Assembly (NCBI RefSeq): GCF_035317345.1
Contig: NZ_JAYKTU010000009.1
Origin: Cellvibrio fontiphilus
GTDB lineage: Bacteria; Pseudomonadota; Gammaproteobacteria; Pseudomonadales; Cellvibrionaceae
Strand: one strand, 5' to 3'
DNA: 64,000 nt
The translations under genes were made by a program, and so were the position numbers. The notes below the pieces were generated by a model that had not been told where the DNA came from, ran no database searches, and worked only from the letters and a program-made list of their open reading frames with translations. Below, piece after piece: positions 48,357-55,847 of the stretch. How positions within the stretch are numbered: position 1 is the first letter of the stretch; each line of letters begins with the position of its first letter.

Positions 48357-49244
48357 ATGTTCGCAACTTGCTCTCGTTTCCGCCGAAAAACATTGGTTTG
48401 CTGCCTGATGTTGTTTATGTTTCTCGCTATAGGCGCCAATGCCCAAACCAGCAAACGCATAGTGATTATGCCGGCGTTTACGGATATAGATAACTACTCG
48501 GTAAGGATGCTGAAGCTTTCGCTCGCTCGCGCATCCACTAAATATGAAATTGTCGAGGACACCGCCAGTGGCCAGCGCACCCAGGGGCGCTACATAGAGG
48601 ATTTGCGCACCGGACGTATCGATGTGATGTGGGCCGCCTCCGACGCCAGTATCGAAGCCCTGGTTCCGCCGGTGCGCATTCCGCTGTTGAAAGGTTTGTT
48701 GGGGCACAGGATTTTTTTGATCCACAAAAATAGCCAACATAAGTTTGATGCTATCAATACCCTGGAAGATCTGAAAAAAATAAAGTTTGGTCAGGGGGCT
48801 ACCTGGGCCGACACCAACATTTTGGAAAGCAACGGACTCACTGTTGTTAAAACACAAAAATATGAAAATCTTTTCCATATGTTGGATGGTGGTCGGTTTG
48901 ATGCCTTCCCGCGTGGCGTGCAAGAGCCTTGGGGCGAAGTGAATAAAATTCCCGGCTTGGAATTGGCGATAGAAAAACGTTTAATGCTGGTTTACAAAAT
49001 GCCATTTTATATTTTTGTCGCTCCCGATAACCCCTCCTTGGCTCGCGATATCGAAAGCGGATTCAATTCGATGATTGCTGATGGCACTTTCGATCATGAG
49101 TTTTTAAATGATCCTTCCATTAAAAAAGTAATCGACTTGGCCGATCTTAAAAATCGTAAAGTATTTTATTTGGACAATCCCGCCTTACCCAAGGAGACAC
49201 CGGTGAATCGGCCGGAGTTGTGGCTGGATATTAATAATTTATAA
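48357..49244 (+). CDS. orphan periplasmic substrate-binding-like protein (paralogue)
   Basis: 295 aa. The signal peptide is at 1-29 (RRKTLVCCLMLFMFLAIGANA, cut before QTS). The mature part has one solute-binding fold: IPLLKGLLGHRIFLIHKN, GQGATWADTNILESNGLTVV, YENLFHMLDGGRFDAFPRGV. The last segment (FDAFPRG) matches a common family of stand-alone binding proteins in marine and soil gammaproteobacteria. There are no transporter partners nearby. Its end overlaps the convergent protease gene by six bases. Related to the protein at 42,079. Confidence 0.72.
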   Translation: MFATCSRFRRKTLVCCLMLFMFLAIGANAQTSKRIVIMPAFTDIDNYSVRMLKLSLARASTKYEIVEDTASGQRTQGRYIEDLRTGRIDVMWAASDASIEALVPPVRIPLLKGLLGHRIFLIHKNSQHKFDAINTLEDLKKIKFGQGATWADTNILESNGLTVVKTQKYENLFHMLDGGRFDAFPRGVQEPWGEVNKIPGLELAIEKRLMLVYKMPFYIFVAPDNPSLARDIESGFNSMIADGTFDHEFLNDPSIKKVIDLADLKNRKVFYLDNPALPKETPVNRPELWLDINNL

Positions 49245-49949
49245 CTTACAGATGCTGCTGGCTTGCAAGTTGAAATTACAGGCCAGAAGCTGCGGGCATG
49301 CATAACTGGAGGATATTGGAACATTTGTCCAATATCCTTGTTGAAAAATATCTATCTCGGAATCCAGTGCCATACAATCGATCCGTGTCGGTCGCTTTTG
49401 CTGATGCCTGGCCACACCAATGCTGATGACGCCCTCTGCTTCAGAGGGCAGTGTTGGTATATCCCCCGCTGCGCCGAACAGTAGGCAGTTGTTGGCGCGT
49501 GCTCTATCAACTGCTGCTTGTACTCGCGCCTGCCAATAAAAATTATCGCAACCCAAGCTCATGTTGATTGCATCCACTTGGCATTCACCGCTCAGCCAGT
49601 CTATAGCCTCGGTGAGACAAATTGCCGAGCCACTCATATTGTCATTCAAAATCTTGGCGATGTAGTAAATAACGGGAAGCTGTAATTCGCGATGCAAAAT
49701 ACTGACTACCGCAGTGCCATGACCTGTTGCGTCGTCTATTTCCAGTGTTTGTGTGCCGGCTAACCAGGCGCTAAGGTCACTGGTATCGTAGCGCTGGATT
49801 GTCAGACGCTTTGCTTGCCAATCGATATCGAAGCGAGCTGCTGCTGCAACAGTTGCGTCTGTGTGTTGTAAAAATTCTTTGGTAATACCGCTATCGATGA
49901 TGCCAATTTTGAGTGGCAACTGGGTCGCTTGATAGGGAGCGTAATTCAT
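49239..49949 (-). CDS. subtilisin-like (S8) protease of a peptide-maturation cassette
   Basis: Compact S8 fold, 236 aa from ATG 49949, with no signal peptide and no propeptide, so probably cytoplasmic. Catalytic triad by motif: D19 (KIGIIDSGI), H77 (ATGHGTAVV), S215 (SSSYACPQ, in place of GTSxAxP). The oxyanion position, normally N in AAGN, is D163 (LFGAAGDIP). A GTG at 49997 would add 16 residues overlapping the upstream gene. It is the last gene of the leftward operon, 11 bases after the membrane-protein stop. By analogy with PatA/PatG and LanP proteases I infer leader removal from the 52-residue peptide. It could also be a degenerate, regulatory relative. Confidence 0.8.
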   Translation of the reverse strand: MNYAPYQATQLPLKIGIIDSGITKEFLQHTDATVAAAARFDIDWQAKRLTIQRYDTSDLSAWLAGTQTLEIDDATGHGTAVVSILHRELQLPVIYYIAKILNDNMSGSAICLTEAIDWLSGECQVDAINMSLGCDNFYWQARVQAAVDRARANNCLLFGAAGDIPTLPSEAEGVISIGVARHQQKRPTRIDCMALDSEIDIFQQGYWTNVPISSSYACPQLLACNFNLQASSICKL

Positions 49950-49959
49950 GGGCGGCCGA

Positions 49960-50511
49960 CTATTCTGTGATTGGCAATCGAGCGCTAAACCATTCACAAA
50001 ACCGCTGCCAGGCAGTGGAGGTCTCAGTAATTACCAAGAGCTTTTTTATGTGTGGCTGAGATGTGGGGCTGGCCAATACCGCGCGATAAAGCGGCTGATT
50101 GAACGATCTTGTCGGCAGCCCGTTATGCTCAGTTAATGGTATGGCATGGACGTCACGACTGGTGCGGGTGAAGGTTGATGGATTTTCAAATTCGATACGT
50201 AAGTGAATAGCTTGATCCTTGCGCGCAGGGACAGCTTGTGTCGGTGAGAGGGTAATGCAAAGCATCTCACTTTGTTCCGGCAAGCAACGGCTTTGTTCAA
50301 TAAGTGCGGCGCTGAGGCTCTGCTCGACCTGAGTGTTGCTGGCTAGCATCCACATCAGGCATCCCGGCAGTATCACAATTATTACGAGTGTCCAGACTAA
50401 ATGGCGATTAAAAAAAACGCCCCAATGCGCTGGCTCAGTTAAGTGGGGCAGCTGATGCTGCCGGATGAGTTGATCTTCCATGAGAATTTTTTCAATGGGT
50501 GTCTTGCTCAT
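49960..50511 (-). CDS. small single-pass membrane protein, possible reduced HlyD-type export adaptor
   Basis: 183 aa. A short cytoplasmic N-terminus, one strong membrane helix at about 37-58 (HLVWTLVIIVILPGCLMWML), then about 125 periplasmic residues. The part LSPTQAVPARKDQAIHLRIE, then NPSTFTRTSRDVHAIPLTEH, has the look of the beta-barrel region of HlyD-type adaptors in peptide export, but no coiled-coil hairpin or lipoyl halves are present. Start overlaps the ABC-transporter stop (ATGA), so coupled translation with the exporter. Function is inferred from this linkage only; no family recognised firmly. Confidence 0.55.
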   Translation of the reverse strand: MSKTPIEKILMEDQLIRQHQLPHLTEPAHWGVFFNRHLVWTLVIIVILPGCLMWMLASNTQVEQSLSAALIEQSRCLPEQSEMLCITLSPTQAVPARKDQAIHLRIEFENPSTFTRTSRDVHAIPLTEHNGLPTRSFNQPLYRAVLASPTSQPHIKKLLVITETSTAWQRFCEWFSARLPITE

Positions 50512-52283
50512 GCTGTGGGCTCAGGCGTGTTGGTGAGTCGCGATGGTGATTGCTCCAGCGGAGAATGTGTTGGCCTTGCCAAGCGCCCGTTTTCAATATG
50601 GATGCATCTATCCATAAGCTGGGCAATTGCCTGGTTGTGGGTAATCATGATCAAGCTGGTGCCGGTGTTGCGCAGATGGTTGATCAGGCGTTGGATCACC
50701 TGTTTCTCTGTGCCTTCGTCGAGGTGTGCGGTAGCTTCATCCAAAAATAAATAGGGCGATTGACGCAAGAGTGCCCGCGCCAGCGCGATGCGTTGGCGTT
50801 GGCCACCGGAGAAAGTGACTCCGCGTTCGTTGACGGCGGTATCCAGCCCGGCGGTCAGATTGCTAATGATGTCGTCCAAGCCGCAGATGTGAATTACCTG
50901 CTGCAGATCTGCGCGGTCTTTGCTGTTATCCCAATGCTTGTGTGTACCCAAATATAAGTTATCGCGCAGGCTACCGTTAAAAAGTTCTACATCTTGCGAG
51001 ACAACGGCAATTTGTCTGCGCCAATGGTGTAATGGAATGTCTTCGAGTCTTTTATTGTTAATAGTGATCTCGCCCTGATAATCGCATTCGATACGGGTTA
51101 GCAAGCGCAGCAGGCTGGATTTACCTGAACCATTGGTGCCACTGATTGCAAGTAATTCGCCTGCAGATACTTCCAGTGAAATCTTTTGCAACACCGGTTC
51201 ATCCTGCTTGTAAGCAAAAGACACATTGTGAAAGCGAATTGTGCCGGGGGTATTGGCCGCAGTTAATATTGCTGCGGGATCGCTTGCCTCTAGGCTATTT
51301 TGTTCAGGTGCTACATCCAAATATTCAAAAATGCGTTTGAGATGTACAGCCCAATGCTGGAATTGACTAAAAAATCCAATAATGTCGGTAGCAGGGTAGC
51401 GCAGATATCCAATGTAAGCGGTGAAGGCGACAAAATCGCCCAAGCTAATTTCGCCGCGCATGACATAGTGCCAACCAAACCAGGTGAAAATAGCCAGCGC
51501 AAGAATATTCACTAACTTTTCAGTGAGCCGCAACAGCGCACTAATACCTTGGGCGCGCAAGTGGGCTTGCAGAATCCGGGTGAGCTGCCGTGAGGTTGTT
51601 TGATAATTATCAGTTTCGAGTTGCAGCAATTTTATGGTGGCGATTTGATTAAGCATCTGCATCTGGTTTGCTTCCAAATCGGCGTGGGACTCCACCACGT
51701 GACGCCAGGTGTTGTGCAGTTTGTTGCTACTCCAATAAACAATCGCAGCACTGATTGGCAGTGTTAATAGCGCGATTAACGCTAGCTGCCAGTGCAGCCA
51801 AAATAAAAAGGGTGGGATAATCAGTAGGTAAATGCCTTGTCCAACCGTGATATTTAAAAAGCTGTGTACGCTTTCCAAGGCTTGTTTTAAATCTTGAAAG
51901 CGGCTGGATATTTCACCGGTCTGGCGCTGATAAAAAAAACGATAAGGCAGATGTTGTATGTGATTGAAAAAGAGCAGGTGAAACGCACTTTCCAGTTTAA
52001 TGCTCAGGTAATTTGAGTAGTAAGTAAGCGTTGCTTCAGCCAAGGCCGATGCAACTGAAAAGCTGAAAATGCCTATCACCAACAGTGTCATCAGTGAGTA
52101 GTTGTAGTCTGCACCTGCCTGATCAAATAAAAGTTTGGTGAAATAAGGAGGTGCCAAGGTTAACAGGCCGATTAAGGGTGCAGCTATAACACCCTTGAGC
52201 ATAGCTTTTTGGTAAGGTTTGATGAGTACGAGCAGCCGTAAAAAGAGCTTTAACCCCGAGTCTTTTTTGGATTGCTCATTCAT
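50508..52283 (-). CDS. ABC exporter (fused membrane and ATPase domains), peptide-export type
   Basis: 591 aa. Six-helix membrane domain at about 25-315, then a nucleotide-binding domain: Walker A GTNGSGKS (382-389), signature FSGGQRQRIALARALL, Walker B PYLFLDEATAHLD and a switch histidine in LIMITHNQ. It belongs to the group of HlyB/bacteriocin exporters but lacks the N-terminal C39 peptidase domain, which fits a separate protease in the same operon. It overlaps the upstream 602-aa gene by 8 bases and the downstream gene by 4. Probable role: export of the mature modified peptide across the inner membrane. Confidence 0.9.
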   Translation of the reverse strand: MNEQSKKDSGLKLFLRLLVLIKPYQKAMLKGVIAAPLIGLLTLAPPYFTKLLFDQAGADYNYSLMTLLVIGIFSFSVASALAEATLTYYSNYLSIKLESAFHLLFFNHIQHLPYRFFYQRQTGEISSRFQDLKQALESVHSFLNITVGQGIYLLIIPPFLFWLHWQLALIALLTLPISAAIVYWSSNKLHNTWRHVVESHADLEANQMQMLNQIATIKLLQLETDNYQTTSRQLTRILQAHLRAQGISALLRLTEKLVNILALAIFTWFGWHYVMRGEISLGDFVAFTAYIGYLRYPATDIIGFFSQFQHWAVHLKRIFEYLDVAPEQNSLEASDPAAILTAANTPGTIRFHNVSFAYKQDEPVLQKISLEVSAGELLAISGTNGSGKSSLLRLLTRIECDYQGEITINNKRLEDIPLHHWRRQIAVVSQDVELFNGSLRDNLYLGTHKHWDNSKDRADLQQVIHICGLDDIISNLTAGLDTAVNERGVTFSGGQRQRIALARALLRQSPYLFLDEATAHLDEGTEKQVIQRLINHLRNTGTSLIMITHNQAIAQLMDRCIHIENGRLARPTHSPLEQSPSRLTNTPEPTA

Positions 52284-54084
52284 GTTCTTTAATCAGCCCG
52301 GTTATTTGTGCTGCCAAGGCATCGGTTTCAGCGGGAATTACATAAAGCGGCAAATCAAATTTTTCCTTCATACGTTTTTTGGCTGTTGTAATTACCTCTT
52401 CATCCACTGCAGAAAAATAAGTATCTGTCCAGCGGCTGCCATGCATTTTTCTTCCCTCCATCATGGCTAGCGCGATTACCTGGGTTGTGATTTTGTGTGC
52501 GGCAGCCAGTTCATCAATGTAAGCAATGGACTCCTCAACTAACTTGACTGGTGTATCTACCGCGACTGTCAGCACTAGATATCGGGGAAGAAAAGTATTG
52601 AAAATAAATGTAGATGCATTTTGCTCTCTGGGTAAATCCGGCATGGTAAAAATAATAGAGTTTTGGCCGCCAGTAATAACCAGGTCGTGATTCGCTGCAA
52701 GTTGTTTGATTTGGCTGGTTTCATAATCAAATCTATCCTGCTCGCTTAATCCGTTATAGCTACGTGAATACCCAATGTCAGCACCCAGCAGCGTTCCGGT
52801 TGGTTCAGTGGCCCAATGCGCAACTCGCAAGTGTTTTTTTAATGCCTCACGCAAATAGAGTTGAGTGGTAAATTTCCCCTGTACAGTATCGGTGCCAAAT
52901 ACCGCCAGTATATTTTCCGCGCGGGGTTCTCCCGCCGGGTTTACCGGTGTATGCGCCACTGTGTCATCGGGCGATAATCCGATGCAATAAAAGTGGCTCG
53001 CATCCACATTCAGCTGCGGGAAAACATCGAACTCAAGAATGTCATCATAAAGTGATACAACTGGCATTTTTTCTGCAACTGCACGGCGCATTAACGCTTT
53101 AACAAAAGGAATTTCTGTTTCATAGTTAATGGCGCAAGTGAGAATAATGGCATCGAAATTCCAGTTATCGATTTTGTTAATGTTGCTAATGACGGGAATG
53201 TTGCTGGATTCGCTTTGAATATATTCGCTGGCATCGTCCAATGCGATAGCTTCATCAAACACGACACTCAGCTGGTAGGGCGATAGCTCTTTAAAACGCA
53301 ACAGGCTAAAAAATTCCTTGTTGTATTTGAAGACGGCAACAGTTTTTCCAGCGAGTAATTTTTGTAGTTGCTGATGTTGGTGAATAACCTTGCTGCTGAT
53401 CGTTTTATCTTGGCGGCGTGGAATGACGTCTTTTTTGCCCCATATTTTCTTGAGTTTCTCATAAAGCGTTGATTGATTGTATTTGGGTTTCATTTTTAAT
53501 TGATTCACTACATACAGCGGTATTCCAAAATGCGGTGTAGTAAATTTATGGGTGCTGCTGCCTCCATCGAGGCGGAATTGATAGTGTGAATCCGGCATCA
53601 TCATAAAAAATTGATGATAAATGTGTAGCCCGCAAAACTCTGTGTAATTTGGCTCTATGCTTATTTGTTGCTGGATTTGATCAGAGTTGTGTAATGTTTT
53701 TTCAATCAAGAACTGTGGTGCAGTTTGCGGCTTGATGGGGGTGACGTAAATAAAAAGTGTCTTGAATGGATCTACCGGATAAGTGCAAAGCAGCTCAGGT
53801 TGTAATTGGGGCAGGTGCTGAACGACTGCTCGATATTGCTCGGCAAAAACCTGGCTCACTAATTCACGCTGGGTTTTGTCTGGATAAATAAACATTAAAT
53901 CGCTGCCTGCGAGTTTTTCATATGCGCGAATCGCGTTTTTATGTTTATCCAGATCGATATTGGCCTCAACAAACTTAATGACGGCTAACATCCAACAGTT
54001 GATTGGCTTTAACCAGTGTTCGCTGTAAAAATCTGTTCCCCAAGTCGAATAAAACAGATTGGGAACTTCAGGGTATTTATTCAT
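52276..54084 (-). CDS. DUF1611-like P-loop protein with a novel N-terminal region
   Basis: 602 aa. Residues 1-240 match nothing I recognise. The rest follows the order of DUF1611: a Rossmann-like part (about 245-350, KTVAVFKYN...AIILTCA), then a P-loop GTDTVQGKFTT (397-407), WATEPTGTLLG (424-434) and VITGGQNSIIF (469-479), which stand where ordinary members have GTDCAVGK-TT, ATGQTG and EGQGSL. Characterised DUF1611 proteins include DgcN, a D-glutamate N-acetyltransferase. Here the altered motifs, extra domain and place between a GH57-like gene and a peptide exporter suggest a peptide-modifying enzyme; the reaction is unknown. It starts 10 bases after the GH57-like stop. Confidence 0.7.
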   Translation of the reverse strand: MNKYPEVPNLFYSTWGTDFYSEHWLKPINCWMLAVIKFVEANIDLDKHKNAIRAYEKLAGSDLMFIYPDKTQRELVSQVFAEQYRAVVQHLPQLQPELLCTYPVDPFKTLFIYVTPIKPQTAPQFLIEKTLHNSDQIQQQISIEPNYTEFCGLHIYHQFFMMMPDSHYQFRLDGGSSTHKFTTPHFGIPLYVVNQLKMKPKYNQSTLYEKLKKIWGKKDVIPRRQDKTISSKVIHQHQQLQKLLAGKTVAVFKYNKEFFSLLRFKELSPYQLSVVFDEAIALDDASEYIQSESSNIPVISNINKIDNWNFDAIILTCAINYETEIPFVKALMRRAVAEKMPVVSLYDDILEFDVFPQLNVDASHFYCIGLSPDDTVAHTPVNPAGEPRAENILAVFGTDTVQGKFTTQLYLREALKKHLRVAHWATEPTGTLLGADIGYSRSYNGLSEQDRFDYETSQIKQLAANHDLVITGGQNSIIFTMPDLPREQNASTFIFNTFLPRYLVLTVAVDTPVKLVEESIAYIDELAAAHKITTQVIALAMMEGRKMHGSRWTDTYFSAVDEEVITTAKKRMKEKFDLPLYVIPAETDALAAQITGLIKEHE

Positions 54085-54094
54085 GGTGAGGATC

Positions 54095-55267
54095 TTATTC
54101 GTCGTTAATTTTATAGTTTAATAAATGTTGCAACCAATCCACGCCTTCATGCCACCAGTGGCCAAATAGTTCAGTATCAAAGGCCAAAACAAAATTGGAT
54201 CGGTCGTAAGTAAAGTCGCGTTTTTGATCAAGGATTTCGATAAATCGTGGCACGTCTTCCCGCAGCTGTTGCTGTGCAGATTCAAGGTTGTAGAGATTCT
54301 TTTCGCCAAGCGGAACCTGATGCCCGGTGCCAGCAAAGTATTTGAGGCCGGTCCAGATTCCACCTTGCTCTGCCTTGGGTAGGTTTAGCCCAAGGTCAGT
54401 AAAATATTGCGGCTTCACGTCTTTACCCATATCCCGATAAAATTCCCGGTATATCGGATTTGCAGGGAGCGTATCGAGTTCTGATTTCCAGATGTGCATG
54501 GCAATTCGATAATCATGAACGAGTAATTCCAAATCTTTATGTTGGTAATGTCCGCTCTTGATGTCGGTGTGATGTACGCCGATGCAGTGTGGAGTTACTG
54601 CGATTTTTCTAACCCCTGCATCAATAAAAATATCTTCCAGCCCGGGACTAAATGCACACTCTGGCAACCAGAATCCTGACGGTTTTTGTGCAAAATGCTC
54701 CTCGAATAATTCAATGCCGCGCCGAATAAAGTGCGTACTGCTGACATCATTAAAAAATGGCAGGAAGTTATGGTTGGGTGATGAAGTCCAGAGTTCGATA
54801 TGATCCGGTTTTTGTATGGCTACGCGTTTTATTTCCTGAAGTAAATCATGACTTCGCATAAATTCAATGGCATTGTTTATGCGAATTAAATAATGAGCTG
54901 CGGTGGTCTCGATCAATCTTAATTGAGTGCTAGTAAAATGCTTTGGGTGGTGTTCGTATCGATCATACAGCGCCCCATTTTTTGCTCGTTCCAGTTCGAA
55001 AAAAACTATTTTTTGCATGATGTCCAGGTATTCCAAATAGCGTGGTTTGCATTTGGATAGCTGTTCCATCAAGCAAGGCGTTAGCGAAAATATAATTTTC
55101 TTTCCTTGAGTGTTATCTGGTTTCCAGGCGCCCAGGGCGTTGATGAGTGGGATGTATGTTTCCGTTATGGCTTCAAATAGCCAATTCTCCGGCTCATCAA
55201 AAATGCGATCTCCACCCAACACATAAGGCATGTGAGTATTGAGTATGATAGTGATATTTTTATTCAT
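54095..55267 (-). CDS. GH57-family (branching-enzyme-like) catalytic domain protein
   Basis: 390 aa. It resembles the catalytic barrel of GH57 1,4-alpha-glucan branching enzymes: start strand with THMPYV, nucleophile segment WLPECAFSPG (E203), REFYRDMG and TGLKYFAGTG, and acid segment FDTELFGHWWHEG (D364). Both catalytic carboxylates are retained. The usual C-terminal helical domain, roughly 130-150 residues, is missing: the protein stops shortly after the second motif. No glycogen gene is nearby. It is the first enzyme after the small peptide gene. I infer a repurposed glycan-acting or transferase role on the peptide or a glycosyl intermediate; this is unproven. Confidence 0.82.
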   Translation of the reverse strand: MNKNITIILNTHMPYVLGGDRIFDEPENWLFEAITETYIPLINALGAWKPDNTQGKKIIFSLTPCLMEQLSKCKPRYLEYLDIMQKIVFFELERAKNGALYDRYEHHPKHFTSTQLRLIETTAAHYLIRINNAIEFMRSHDLLQEIKRVAIQKPDHIELWTSSPNHNFLPFFNDVSSTHFIRRGIELFEEHFAQKPSGFWLPECAFSPGLEDIFIDAGVRKIAVTPHCIGVHHTDIKSGHYQHKDLELLVHDYRIAMHIWKSELDTLPANPIYREFYRDMGKDVKPQYFTDLGLNLPKAEQGGIWTGLKYFAGTGHQVPLGEKNLYNLESAQQQLREDVPRFIEILDQKRDFTYDRSNFVLAFDTELFGHWWHEGVDWLQHLLNYKINDE

Positions 55268-55287
55268 TATGTAATCCAGAGGACTTG

Positions 55288-55325
55288 TGCGCGGGAGCTT
55301 TCTCTTTCAAGAAAACTCCCGCGCA
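55288..55325 (-). other. stem-loop between peptide gene and enzyme genes
   Basis: tgcgcgggag (55288-55297) and ctcccgcgca (55316-55325) form a perfect 10-bp stem with an 18-base loop, itself partly self-complementary (tttct/agaaa). On the transcribed minus strand no T run follows, so partial termination or 3' protection of the short mRNA is more likely than full termination. Such hairpins often set high precursor to enzyme ratios in peptide operons. Confidence 0.85.
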
Positions 55326-55335
55326 AAGGGAGTTA

Positions 55336-55494
55336 CTACTTTGGAAGATCTTCGGTTGGGATGCCGCCACAATCTTCAAAGCGTGCGCTGGAGTTATACC
55401 AGGCTGAACCGCCCCAGCAGCAATGGCCTATTACATCATCATGACCATTTACTTCTTCAATCAGACCAGCGATATCTTGGCTTGTGTATTTCAT
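55336..55494 (-). CDS. putative RiPP precursor peptide
   Basis: 52 codons plus stop, too short for usual gene finders. The start ATG (55494-55492) has AAAGGAA about seven bases upstream. Residues 1-22 (MKYTSQDIAGLIEEVNGHDD to V21, I22) look like an acidic helical leader. Residues 24-42 read HCCWGGSAWYNSSARFEDC: adjacent cysteines C25-C26, a third C42, and several Ser, Trp, Tyr and Gly residues. The tail is GGIPTEDLPK. It is first in a leftward operon with two enzyme genes, an ABC exporter and a protease, which is the classical layout for a ribosomally made, modified peptide. Class not recognised. No second copy was found in the flanking 350 bases. Confidence 0.75.
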   Translation of the reverse strand: MKYTSQDIAGLIEEVNGHDDVIGHCCWGGSAWYNSSARFEDCGGIPTEDLPK

Positions 55495-55847
55495 TTTCAG
55501 TTCCTTTTTTTGATTAAATTAATGTTGGTTTTTCTCGAAAAGAGAGGAAATAAATGCGCATGCCGTCATTAATCTCAATGCGAGCTGCGCGATCTTGCGT
55601 ACATTCCTTTATAAAAAGCATCCTTGTTGTATGATTTTTTTGGGGGCGGAGATGAAATGATTGAATGATGCTATGAGCGTGTTTTTATGTGAGCTGCCAC
55701 AGTTGCTCGTGATTATTTTTGATGTGAGTGATCTTAAAGGGCGTGAGCCTGCAGCTTCAAAGCACTACATACGTATTCATGATGAAAGGTGCGCCATAAT
55801 CTCGATTGGCGCACAAAGGAAGAGCGTGGAGGGGTGAATGAAGGGGT
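55495..55847. other. 353-base intergenic region upstream of the peptide operon
   Basis: No convincing gene. Read leftward it should hold the promoter of the peptide operon: a TATAAA -10-like box lies at 55613-55608 (minus strand), about 115 bases before the peptide start, but no good -35 box is seen. A hairpin gtgcgcca/tggcgcac (55789-55796 with 55807-55814) lies at the side of the PilZ gene and may end its transcript. The 54-codon frame at 55,673 (+) and 35-codon frame at 55,621 (-) lack support. Confidence 0.5.

Noticed and set aside
51140..52283. ABC exporter as a lipid flippase (MsbA) instead of a peptide exporter
   Set aside because: Sequence alone does not exclude it, but overlap with the membrane protein and DUF1611-like gene in a peptide-led operon makes peptide export the better reading.
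55514..55621. 35-codon minus-strand ORF just upstream of the precursor
   Set aside because: Its ATG sits immediately next to the only AAGG and overlaps the likely promoter region; composition is not peptide-like. Kept only as a weak second-peptide possibility.
55673..55837. 54-codon plus-strand ORF upstream of the peptide operon
   Set aside because: No Shine-Dalgarno and no resemblance to a leader-core peptide; direction opposite to the cassette.
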